A stretch of DNA of 64,000 bases from Pseudoalteromonas gelatinilytica (GTDB taxonomy: Bacteria; Pseudomonadota; Gammaproteobacteria; Enterobacterales; Alteromonadaceae). The stretch is taken from contig NZ_LRRU01000023.1 in the NCBI RefSeq assembly GCF_001641615.1, positions 186,001 to 250,000 of the forward strand. Direction: 5' to 3'. Of the stretch, positions 8,762 to 15,422 are shown piece by piece. Under the pieces are notes generated by a model. The model was not told the DNA's origin. It was given only the letters and a program-made list of their open reading frames with translations, and ran no database searches. Both the position numbers and the translations under genes were made by a program. Each line of letters starts with the position of its first letter. Position 1 is the stretch's first letter.

Positions 8762-9714
8762 TAAATTCCGTAGCGTAGTTTTAATTCGTTCGGATAAGGG
8801 TCAAGGTACACTTGCTTAGCAAGGTACTCATTTGGATGCACTTTTAAATGATGCTTAATTAACGTAAGAGGTACGTAAAGTGGCACTAAACCTTGACGGT
8901 ATTCATCAATGGCATCTCGCAGTTCTTGCTTTTCAATCTTAGAAAGCGATTTTTTAAAATAGCCTTGTAAATGCATTAAAGTGTTGGCGTTATTTTTACG
9001 AGAAGCTGGTTTTTTAAGGGCTGTCATTAACCCTAAAATGTATTCATCAGCCAAAGTTTGGATATCTTCGCCGTCAAAAGTGCCAAGCAAGTTCCCCAGA
9101 CTACGGTAAGCCTCGTAGTTATGCGCCATCAATAAGTACTTATATTGGGCGTGAAACTGGGTCAATCTATGAACTGTTAATGGCTGCTCGCTTAATGTTT
9201 GCCAGTGCTTATAGGTATAAACACGCATTACAAAGTTTTCGCGAAGATGCATATCATTTAAACGACCGTTTTCTTCGCAAGGTAACAATGGGTTATGTGC
9301 CATTATTTGCTCTGCAAAAAAACCCACACCTTCTGAAGTATTGCCAGTACCCGCTTCGTTATAAATTTTAATACGTTCCATACCGCAACTAGGACTTTTC
9401 GCGCAAAACACAAAGCCGCTTAACTCAGCGGTTTGCTCTGTTGCCACTCGTTTACCATATTCTGTTAGTTTAGGGCCAACATCGCCAGTGCCATCTGGAC
9501 GACACACTTTAATGGTATCGCCAACACGCACTTGACGAATAGTTGGTCTGGGGATTGGTAGCCCTACCGCTACTTCAGGGCAAAACTTTTTATATTCGAC
9601 ATGCTTGCCAAGCTCATCCATACAGAAATTTGATTTTTTATGGCCTGTATCAAAGCGTACTTTATCGCCTGCTAAGCAAGCACTTAAACCAATTTTTATT
9701 GTTGATTGCTGCAT
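8761..9714 (-). CDS. DUF523 (TudS-like) plus DUF1722 fusion protein
   Basis: A 317-residue two-domain protein. Residues 1-150 are DUF523, with IGLSACLAG, the KFCPEVAVGLP segment and CAKSPSCGMERI; TudS thiouracil desulfidase belongs to this family and uses three conserved cysteines for a [4Fe-4S] cluster, all seemingly present here. Residues 185-300 are DUF1722 (LTQFHAQYKYLLMAHN, then LMHLQGYFKKSLS). The combined form is the YbgA-like architecture often next to phr genes. The ATG at 9714 is chosen over 9744 because AGGG lies six bases upstream. A desulfidase role is inferred from the family only. Confidence 0.88.
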   Translation of the reverse strand: MQQSTIKIGLSACLAGDKVRFDTGHKKSNFCMDELGKHVEYKKFCPEVAVGLPIPRPTIRQVRVGDTIKVCRPDGTGDVGPKLTEYGKRVATEQTAELSGFVFCAKSPSCGMERIKIYNEAGTGNTSEGVGFFAEQIMAHNPLLPCEENGRLNDMHLRENFVMRVYTYKHWQTLSEQPLTVHRLTQFHAQYKYLLMAHNYEAYRSLGNLLGTFDGEDIQTLADEYILGLMTALKKPASRKNNANTLMHLQGYFKKSLSKIEKQELRDAIDEYRQGLVPLYVPLTLIKHHLKVHPNEYLAKQVYLDPYPNELKLRYGI

Positions 9715-9724
9715 ATAAACCCTA

Positions 9725-10375
9725 CTAATAAATAAGATTACCAATTGGATTCAGGAGTTTGCTAATACCTTTGTTGAAGTGCAGCGCACTGCTAACTACG
9801 GTAAAACATAAACAACCTTGTTCAGTTTTTGGCGTGTGATTATGACGACCATCAAGCATCATAAAATCACCCGGTACATAGTGTCCGTCTTCATCACTAA
9901 ACTCCCCATCTAATAATAAAGTGAGCTCAAAACCCGTATGTGTGTGCTCAGGAATTTCACCACCCGCATCAATATGGAGCAGGCTTGCTCGTAACGCGCC
10001 ATCTTCTAAATCAATGCGAGAGCGGGCAAGTTTACCTATTTGCATAAACTTACTATGACCAATCCGGGTAAGCGCTCTAGGTAATGTGTAAGTTTTGTCT
10101 TTAACATCTACCGACACCTGTGCTTGCTCGTAAACTTCATCAATAGTTTCATCAGCTGTGATCGCATCAAACATACTGGAATCAAACATGTCATCCATAT
10201 CAATAGCGGATTCTGTAAATACTGTGTCTGCATTTTTGGCTTCAAGCGCAGCGAGCTCTTTTTGACACACAGGGCACATTTCAACATGAATAGCGACTGC
10301 AACACTCAAAGTGGCAGGTAAATTACCTTCGCTGAACTTGGCAAGTAATTCATTGCTAGGATGGTGCTTAATCAT
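9725..10375 (-). CDS. chrR: ChrR-type zinc-binding cupin anti-sigma factor
   Basis: A 216-residue protein with two domains. The N-terminal anti-sigma domain carries the zinc ligands His4/5, His30, Cys34 and Cys37 (HVEMCPVC), matching the H-H-C-C set of Rhodobacter sphaeroides ChrR. The C-terminal cupin shows HTHTGFE and HNH (about His144, His146, Glu150, His180). In Rhodobacter, ChrR holds RpoE inactive until singlet oxygen triggers its proteolysis. The ATG at 10375 has a GGGAGA site and overlaps the sigma stop by eight bases, the usual sigma/anti-sigma coupling. Confidence 0.93.
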   Translation of the reverse strand: MIKHHPSNELLAKFSEGNLPATLSVAVAIHVEMCPVCQKELAALEAKNADTVFTESAIDMDDMFDSSMFDAITADETIDEVYEQAQVSVDVKDKTYTLPRALTRIGHSKFMQIGKLARSRIDLEDGALRASLLHIDAGGEIPEHTHTGFELTLLLDGEFSDEDGHYVPGDFMMLDGRHNHTPKTEQGCLCFTVVSSALHFNKGISKLLNPIGNLIY

Positions 10376-10991
10376 GGTGATCTCCCATTTCATTGCGTAA
10401 CTTCTGCAAGGCTAAGCGAAGACGAGATTTCACTGTGCCTACGGGAATGTTTAAATGCTCAGCAAGCTGCTCTTGCGACATATCTTGAAAATATACGCCG
10501 CGCACAACTTCTCGTTGCGCAAGGGGTAATTTATCAAGGTATTGCTTAATCTGTTTATCTTCTAAATGGTCACTAAATTCGTGTTGGCCCGGCTCGGCTT
10601 CATCTATCAAAGGCCAAATATCTTCACTAATACACTCTTCTTTGCTGCTCTTCATTTTTCTTAGCATATCGAAAGAAGCATTACGCATTACTGTGTATAC
10701 CCATGTTGTCGCCGCCCCTTTTTCTTTGTGATAAAGATGCGCTTTACGCCAAACTGAGGTTAGTGTTTCTTGAACTAATTCCATCGCTTGCGCTTCAGAA
10801 CCAAATTGTTTGATCCCAAAACGTTTTATTTTTGGCGAAAAATATTGGAACAGCACTGCAAACGCACGTTTATCACGGTGCGCAGCAACAGCAAATAAGG
10901 CATCAGCAAGCTCTTTGCTTGGTGTATCTGGCATGGCAGAGTATTGACCTGTGTTAGGTTTACAACCTGTTTGAAGTTGTTGACTTACCAT
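10368..10991 (-). CDS. rpoE: ECF RNA polymerase sigma factor (RpoE/ChrR-partner type)
   Basis: A 207-residue ECF sigma factor. Region 2 includes FAVLFQYFSPKIKRFG, ELVQETLTSVWRKAHLY and TWVYTVMRNASFDMLRK; region 4 includes LPLAQREVVRGVYFQDMSQEQLAEHLNIPVGTVKSRLR. It is most like the sigma factors paired with ChrR, and the chrR gene follows with an overlap. A TTG at 11006 is in frame, but the predicted promoter (11051-11026) would start transcription near 11014, too close for it, so ATG 10991 is preferred. The sigma name follows Rhodobacter usage and is not the E. coli heat-envelope RpoE. Confidence 0.9.
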   Translation of the reverse strand: MVSQQLQTGCKPNTGQYSAMPDTPSKELADALFAVAAHRDKRAFAVLFQYFSPKIKRFGIKQFGSEAQAMELVQETLTSVWRKAHLYHKEKGAATTWVYTVMRNASFDMLRKMKSSKEECISEDIWPLIDEAEPGQHEFSDHLEDKQIKQYLDKLPLAQREVVRGVYFQDMSQEQLAEHLNIPVGTVKSRLRLALQKLRNEMGDHHD

Positions 10992-11025
10992 CTTTGTGTC
11001 ATCCAATTATTGTCGTAAGAATTTA

Positions 11026-11051
11026 TACGCCAAAAAGTTGATGTGAGATCA
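11026..11051 (-). promoter_or_regulatory. Predicted autoregulatory ECF-sigma promoter of the sigma/chrR operon
   Basis: On the minus strand TGATC (11051-11047) is followed after 17 bases by CGTA (11029-11026), just upstream of the sigma gene. The TGATC box resembles the -35 element known for ChrR-partner sigma factors, which autoregulate. The LON-domain gene ends at 11054, so this is the only upstream space for the operon promoter. Confidence 0.72.
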
Positions 11052-11053
11052 CA

Positions 11054-11632
11054 TTAATCAGTAAATTCGTTGTTAATTAGAGTATGGAGGAAACTTAGCA
11101 AATTTTCAAAATTAGATTTAAAGGCAAGTTGTTGTTTTTTAACTAATGAAATAGGCAAAATTTCAAGCCAGCGGGCAACAACCCAAGCAAGATTGTCAAA
11201 TTGTGGGGTTTTATATAGACCTGCTAAATCAGGCTGATTTGCAAACACAGCACGAAGCGTGTCGCTTAGTAAGGTGTTTTCGTCATTGATTGGTGTGTTT
11301 ACATACCATGAAGGCGACGTAATTAGTTCGATGTCGGCATGGCGTAGTTGCTGCTTATCTTGATATGCGTTATGCATAGACACTGCATGTTCAGCATAAA
11401 CATCAATTAATAATTGGCCACTATCATCTTGATTGAAGTCGGTTATTTGCACTAAACAACCCATTTCTGGCAAGTTAAGATCTGTGTCGTGTTGGTAAGT
11501 GCACAGCACAAAACCTGTATTATTTTGTACAGCTTCTTTGACCATCGTTAAGTAACGCTGCTCAAAAATTCTTAGCTTGGTGAACCCTTCAGGTAAAATA
11601 AAAACCGGTAAAGGAAAAATCGCACGCTTCAT
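11054..11632 (-). CDS. LON substrate-binding-domain protein without a protease domain
   Basis: A 192-residue protein that is essentially the N-terminal (LON/PUA-like) domain of Lon protease: IFPLPVFILPEGFTKLRIFEQRYLTMVKEA at the start and a helical C-terminal half (LPISLVKKQQLAFKS). No AAA or Ser-Lys protease domain follows, so it cannot degrade proteins itself; a substrate-recognition or adaptor function is possible. It lies directly upstream of the sigma/chrR operon, is transcribed the same way, and has its own TGATC-N17-CGTA motif at 11667-11692. The ribosome-binding site is weak. Confidence 0.87.
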   Translation of the reverse strand: MKRAIFPLPVFILPEGFTKLRIFEQRYLTMVKEAVQNNTGFVLCTYQHDTDLNLPEMGCLVQITDFNQDDSGQLLIDVYAEHAVSMHNAYQDKQQLRHADIELITSPSWYVNTPINDENTLLSDTLRAVFANQPDLAGLYKTPQFDNLAWVVARWLEILPISLVKKQQLAFKSNFENLLSFLHTLINNEFTD

Positions 11633-11666
11633 AAAGTCTACTATTCTAAAACCACATGCCTTTAAT

Positions 11667-11692
11667 TACGTGCGTTTTTAATCCGCCGATCA
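11667..11692 (-). promoter_or_regulatory. Predicted ECF-sigma promoter of the LON-domain gene
   Basis: TGATC (11692-11688, minus strand) and CGTA (11670-11667) are separated by 17 bases, the same spacing as at 11026-11051 and 2455-2480. Transcription would begin about 20-25 bases before the LON-domain ATG at 11632. If real, it places this gene in the sigma/ChrR regulon. Confidence 0.65.
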
Positions 11693-11726
11693 ATATTTCA
11701 TGAAATCTTAATATCTACTTTGTACT

Positions 11727-11840
11727 CTAGAAGTTGAACCATTGCGCAACGTTACGAAATAATTCGATTGATGCATACGCACTGAGTAAACTCAAAACCG
11801 GTGCAACCATAAGTAAAAATAAGCTGATTTCACTACTCAT
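11727..11840 (-). CDS. Putative 37-residue membrane microprotein
   Basis: A very short open frame beginning ATG at 11840 and ending TAG at 11727. It encodes a polar start (MSSE), about 20 hydrophobic residues (ISLFLLMVAPVLSLLSAYA) and a short tail ending NVAQWFNF, so a single membrane helix. AAGGA lies nine bases before the ATG, and the start is 12 bases after the stop of the 92-residue secreted-protein gene. No family is recognised. The operon position and ribosome-binding site favour a real gene, but the length leaves doubt. Confidence 0.5.
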   Translation of the reverse strand: MSSEISLFLLMVAPVLSLLSAYASIELFRNVAQWFNF

Positions 11841-11852
11841 TGTCTTGTTTCC

Positions 11853-12131
11853 TTACTGCTTGTTTGTTGCTTTAGGAGCTTGAGCAATTTTTACTTCGTC
11901 TTCTTTCGAAGCAATTGCATCTTCACTCATGTAAGTATCTAGTAACTTTTGAGCATCAAACTCAATGCTGTTCATTACGCTTTCTTTCAACTCAATGCTT
12001 GCTTGTTGAACATAGCTTTTAACAGATTGTGTAATTGTGTTGCTGATATCTAATTCAAAGTCAGTAGCGCTTGCTTGAGTTGACCCTAATACAAGTAACG
12101 CAGCAGTAGTTAATTTAAGTGAGTTATTCAT
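11853..12131 (-). CDS. Small exported protein of unknown function
   Basis: A 92-residue protein not recognised as any family. Residues 1-22 are a clear signal peptide (basic-polar start, TTAALLVLGSTQASA). The mature part, about 70 residues, is mostly predicted helix with alternating hydrophobic and charged residues (NTITQSVKSYVQQASIEL), acidic overall until a KxxxK tail. AAGGA sits eight bases before the ATG. It heads a two-gene unit with the 37-residue membrane microprotein and is preceded by a palindrome-rich AT-rich region. Confidence 0.72.
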   Translation of the reverse strand: MNNSLKLTTAALLVLGSTQASATDFELDISNTITQSVKSYVQQASIELKESVMNSIEFDAQKLLDTYMSEDAIASKEDEVKIAQAPKATNKQ

Positions 12132-12190
12132 AGTGGTATTCCTTGTCTCTTTAAGTAATTAGTCGTAATTACTTAATCAAAGGTTGTGCC

Positions 12191-12282
12191 ACCCTGAAAA
12201 TATTTTTTAATTTATTGATTTTTAACGATTTAAAAATAAATTAAATTTTCAACCGCATTCAGGGTTGGTTAATAAAACCAAC
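12191..12282. repeat. Nested inverted repeats in the intergenic region upstream of two divergent genes
   Basis: ACCCTGAA (12191-12198) pairs with TTCAGGGT (12258-12265), enclosing TTTAATTTATT (12206-12216), which pairs with AATAAATTAAA (12235-12245). A third hairpin, GTTGGTT (12264-12270) with AACCAAC (12276-12282), follows. The 258-base gap lies between the small exported protein (minus) and the hemolysin-III gene (plus). The palindromes could be operators or leader structures; nothing decides between these. Confidence 0.55.
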
Positions 12283-12389
12283 GAATTTAAATATTTTGAC
12301 CAACATTTAGTGAAAAAATAAGCATTGCTAACTTCAGCGCACACTTGTACACTGAAACTGTTTTATTCACTCATTTTTAGTAGATAGAT

Positions 12390-13019
12390 ATGACACAACA
12401 ACTCCCTTATTCACGCCAAGAAGAACAACTTAACGTGCTCACTCACGGTATGGGAGTCCTGTTTGCGGTATATGTGCTGTGGGACTTAATTTCACAATCT
12501 AAAGTTGTGTCAGCTACGGTGAGTGCTATCGTGTATGGCTCAAGCCTACTGGTATTATTTTTAGCCTCGACCTTATATCACGCTAGTACCAGAGAGCGTA
12601 TACGAGCCATTTATAAAAAATGTGACCACTGTGCGATTTACTTGCTTATTGCCGGAACCTACACGCCTTATTTGGTTATTTCGTTATCTGGGGCTTGGGC
12701 AATTGCTGCTTTAGTGTTTATTTGGTCTTTAGCGCTTGGTGGTGTTGCATATAAATTACTGGTCAAAAACACGAATAAAAAAGTCTCTCTCGCTACCTAT
12801 TTATTAATGGGCTGGTTTGCATTAGCACTTGTTTATCCACTTTATTTGAACCTTGATTTAAGCGCTTTATGGTGGCTGCTAGCTGGCGGGATTGCGTACA
12901 GTTTAGGCACAGTGTTTTACAGCGCTAAAACCCGCCATTACAGCCATGCAATTTGGCACGTATTCGTGTTAGTTGGCTGTGTTTGTCATTATCTATCAAT
13001 TAGCTTGTATGTTTATTAG
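12390..13019 (+). CDS. trhA: Hemolysin III / TrhA family membrane protein
   Basis: A 209-residue inner-membrane protein with seven hydrophobic helices. The early EEQLNVLTHGMG and YGSSLLVLFLASTLYHAS, then KKCDHCAIYLLIAGTYTPY and the final YSHAIWHVFVLVG carry the conserved His/Ser/Asp residues of the HlyIII/PAQR family, which probably bind zinc. In bacteria the family affects membrane-lipid homeostasis; the haemolysin name is historical. Its stop overlaps the stop of the convergent alkyltransferase-like gene by three bases. Confidence 0.9.
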   Translation: MTQQLPYSRQEEQLNVLTHGMGVLFAVYVLWDLISQSKVVSATVSAIVYGSSLLVLFLASTLYHASTRERIRAIYKKCDHCAIYLLIAGTYTPYLVISLSGAWAIAALVFIWSLALGGVAYKLLVKNTNKKVSLATYLLMGWFALALVYPLYLNLDLSALWWLLAGGIAYSLGTVFYSAKTRHYSHAIWHVFVLVGCVCHYLSISLYVY

Positions 13020-13324
13020 TCCCACTGGTGCAGGCGCATATTAATTTTAGCCTTATTAAAGGTAACACCTTCACTGAGTAGTTTTTGTCGTTGCTCCAGA
13101 TGCTTATTGCTGCCTTCAGGAAACGATATTTTACCCTGGCTATTAACTACCCGATGCCAAGGAATGTTTGAGCCTTCGGGCATTACTTTTAATAACCTGC
13201 CCACTAACCTTGAGTTATTAGGGTATCCTGCAAGCTTTGCTACTTGCCCATAACTGGCAACTTTCCCCTCAGGAATGGCACAAATAATGGTATAAATTAA
13301 ATCTTCTTTAGTTGCCTGCTGCAC
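13016..13324 (-). CDS. atl: Alkyltransferase-like (ATL) DNA-repair protein
   Basis: A 102-residue protein equal to the DNA-binding domain of O6-methylguanine-DNA methyltransferase: IPEGKVASYGQVAKLAG and RLVGRLLK, then IPWHRVVNSQGKIS. The alkyl-acceptor cysteine of PCHRV is replaced by tryptophan (PWHRV), which defines ATL proteins: they bind alkylated guanine and pass it to nucleotide-excision repair instead of repairing it. A GTG start at 13324 is preferred (GGAG seven bases upstream); the longer frame to 13456 has no homologous N-terminus. It overlaps the LysR gene 3' end by 17 bases. Confidence 0.88.
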   Translation of the reverse strand: MQQATKEDLIYTIICAIPEGKVASYGQVAKLAGYPNNSRLVGRLLKVMPEGSNIPWHRVVNSQGKISFPEGSNKHLEQRQKLLSEGVTFNKAKINMRLHQWD

Positions 13325-14219
13325 GACTCGACTCCAAATAGTGTTTACTGACCTCGCTAAAATCTTGCCAAATAGCTCTTGCAACAGGGCCATGATGAAC
13401 CGAGTGCTGTCTAAAAACTCGAATTTCTGCGCCAAACTGGTGTTCACGATCGACAATTTTAATTTGCTGCAATAAACCAGCGTCGATTTCGGCTTGGCAA
13501 TGTTGCAAACTGATCATTGCCCAGCCCGCACCAGAAAGTAAAAACGACTTAACACTGGTTATATCGTCAATTTTCATTAATGCAGAGCCTAGCGTATACG
13601 AAAGCCTATCACTGTCAAAACTCAAGTCGCTTTCAAACATGGCCAAACACGGGTAATTTTGAATATCTGAAAAGCTGATTTCACTAGGCACCACATCAGG
13701 TGCACTGACAATACCGATATCAAATTTACCAATCGGTAAACTTTCGAGATCCCCTGTTGCATGAAACAAATCAAACCAAGGGCCAATTCCTAAATCAGCC
13801 TGATGACTATTAACCTGCTCAAGAGATACAAAGCGCTTCCCTGAGGAAATACTAAACTCTGTACTGGCGAAACGTTTAAAGGTTTTGCTGATCACTTGGT
13901 TATAACTGTTTTGATGGCAAAGTTGTTCATAGCAAATTTTATAATTGGCTTCATTCCCTAGTGCCAGTTCTTTAGCAAGTGAGCTTAACTCACTGTTTGC
14001 ATTAAGTAATAAGCGGGCCTCACGATAAAAAATACGGCCTTTTTCTGTTAAGTGTAACCGATATTGACTGCGGTCTAGTAGCTCAAAACCTAGCTCTGAT
14101 TCTAGCTTTTTGATTGCTAACGTGAGCGCGGGTTGAGTCTTATGCAATTTAAGTGCGGCTTGGCTCAAACTAGAGCTTTGCACAATAGCATCTAGAATGA
14201 TTAATTGATTTAAATTCAT
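13308..14219 (-). CDS. LysR-family transcriptional regulator
   Basis: A 303-residue regulator: residues 1-60 form the winged helix-turn-helix (LNQLIILDAIVQSSSLSQAALKLHKTQPALTLAIKKLE in outline), followed by a two-lobed effector domain. It is divergent from the RND efflux pair, the usual arrangement for a regulator of a neighbouring operon. The effector is unknown. The ATG at 14219 is chosen over an upstream TTG; no strong ribosome-binding site is visible before it. The 3' end runs into the ATL gene. Confidence 0.9.
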   Translation of the reverse strand: MNLNQLIILDAIVQSSSLSQAALKLHKTQPALTLAIKKLESELGFELLDRSQYRLHLTEKGRIFYREARLLLNANSELSSLAKELALGNEANYKICYEQLCHQNSYNQVISKTFKRFASTEFSISSGKRFVSLEQVNSHQADLGIGPWFDLFHATGDLESLPIGKFDIGIVSAPDVVPSEISFSDIQNYPCLAMFESDLSFDSDRLSYTLGSALMKIDDITSVKSFLLSGAGWAMISLQHCQAEIDAGLLQQIKIVDREHQFGAEIRVFRQHSVHHGPVARAIWQDFSEVSKHYLESSRAAGN

Positions 14220-14240
14220 TAATGGCAAACTATATAAATA

Positions 14241-14315
14241 AAATTTATGCTGTTTCTAAAATTTAATAATTTTTATTTTATATCTTTGCAGCGTATCCTG
14301 CAGCAAATTTATGCT
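14241..14315. repeat. Direct repeat in the LysR/RND divergent intergenic region
   Basis: AAATTTATGCT occurs at 14241-14251 and again at 14305-14315, 64 bases apart, between the divergent LysR gene and the efflux operon. Both are followed by a T-rich TTTCT-like tail. Spaced direct half-sites could serve the regulator, but the AT-rich composition makes chance possible. Confidence 0.35.
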
Positions 14316-14336
14316 TTCTTATCTATGGAGAAGACA

Positions 14337-15422
14337 ATGAGATTGGCACCCGCCGTGTTAATGAGCAGCATGTTTCTGTTACTTGCGGCATGTTCAGAGC
14401 AAGCACAACAAAGTGAAGCAGAGCCGGTAGTTCGCCCTGTTAAACTTTTTAATATTGGCAATAATTCAGAGCAAAGCATTCGCAGCTTTCCTGCTGAAGT
14501 GGTTGCTAACCAAGGTTCTTATCTTGCCTTTCGTGTGAATGGTGAGTTACTTGAGTTCCCTGCTCTTGCGGGCCAACACGTTGAGAAAGACCAGCTTTTA
14601 GCCAAACTCGATCCTGAAGATTTTCAACTGCAATATGATGAGCGCAAAGCACGCTATGAACTAGCAGAATCTCAACTTGAGCGTGTGCAAAAGCTATTTA
14701 ACCGCTCAATTGCCAGCCAATCTGAGTTAGACCAAGCGCTTGCTAATAAACAGGTTGCTGAGTCAGCGCTTAAAATTGCCAAAACCAACCTAGATAATAG
14801 TGAATTACGCGCGCCGTTCGCCGGTACTGTGGCAAAGGTGTTTGTGAAAAACTTTGAAAACATTCAAGCAAAACAAAACATCCTTCGCCTTGAAACCCGC
14901 GACCTAATGGACGTGGTTATTCAAGTACCCGAAAAACTCATTGCACGCATCGATAAAGATGTTCACTACCAACCTGATGTTGTATTTGATGGTTACCCAA
15001 ACAAGTCATATCAATTAACGGTCAAAGAGTTCGATACCCAAGCCGACCCAATTACTTTAACGTATAAAGTTGTGTTTTCATTACCTGTGCCAGAAGATTT
15101 TAATCTACTTGCCGGTATGACTGGCCGCGTTGATATAGATTTAAGCAAAATCACCAGCTCACAATCACCTTATACATTGCTGCCAGTTGAGGCGGTATTC
15201 TCAGAGCCTACTGAGTCTGAAAACAACAACAGCTATGTATGGCTTTATGACGAAAACACCGGTTTAGTGCACAAACAAGCTGTTGAAGTTGGCCAATTAC
15301 ATCGTGATGGTATCGAAGTACTCTCAGGTATTAAAGAAGGCCAAATCGTTGTGGCTGCTGGCGTGCACTTTTTAGAAGAAGGTATGAAAGTGCGTCCATG
15401 GCAAAAAGAGCGAGGCTTATAA
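14337..15422 (+). CDS. RND efflux periplasmic adaptor (membrane fusion) lipoprotein
   Basis: A 361-residue adaptor. The lipobox LLAAC near residue 19 makes it a lipoprotein. Then come the lipoyl/barrel halves (YLAFRVNGELLEFPALAGQHVEKDQLLAKLDPEDF in outline), a helical hairpin (residues 95-140) and SELRAPFAG-type motif (ELRAPFAGTVAKVFV). It bridges the inner-membrane pump and an outer-membrane channel. The ATG at 14337 has GGAG six bases upstream; the longer frame starting at 14247 is not likely. Its stop overlaps the pump start (TAATG). No outer-membrane factor gene is nearby. Confidence 0.93.
   Translation: MRLAPAVLMSSMFLLLAACSEQAQQSEAEPVVRPVKLFNIGNNSEQSIRSFPAEVVANQGSYLAFRVNGELLEFPALAGQHVEKDQLLAKLDPEDFQLQYDERKARYELAESQLERVQKLFNRSIASQSELDQALANKQVAESALKIAKTNLDNSELRAPFAGTVAKVFVKNFENIQAKQNILRLETRDLMDVVIQVPEKLIARIDKDVHYQPDVVFDGYPNKSYQLTVKEFDTQADPITLTYKVVFSLPVPEDFNLLAGMTGRVDIDLSKITSSQSPYTLLPVEAVFSEPTESENNNSYVWLYDENTGLVHKQAVEVGQLHRDGIEVLSGIKEGQIVVAAGVHFLEEGMKVRPWQKERGL

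Noticed and set aside
11000..11006. Alternative starts for the sigma factor (TTG 11006 and an ATG at 11002)
   Set aside because: The ATG at 11002 is out of frame, and TTG 11006 would leave almost no leader after the predicted transcription start.
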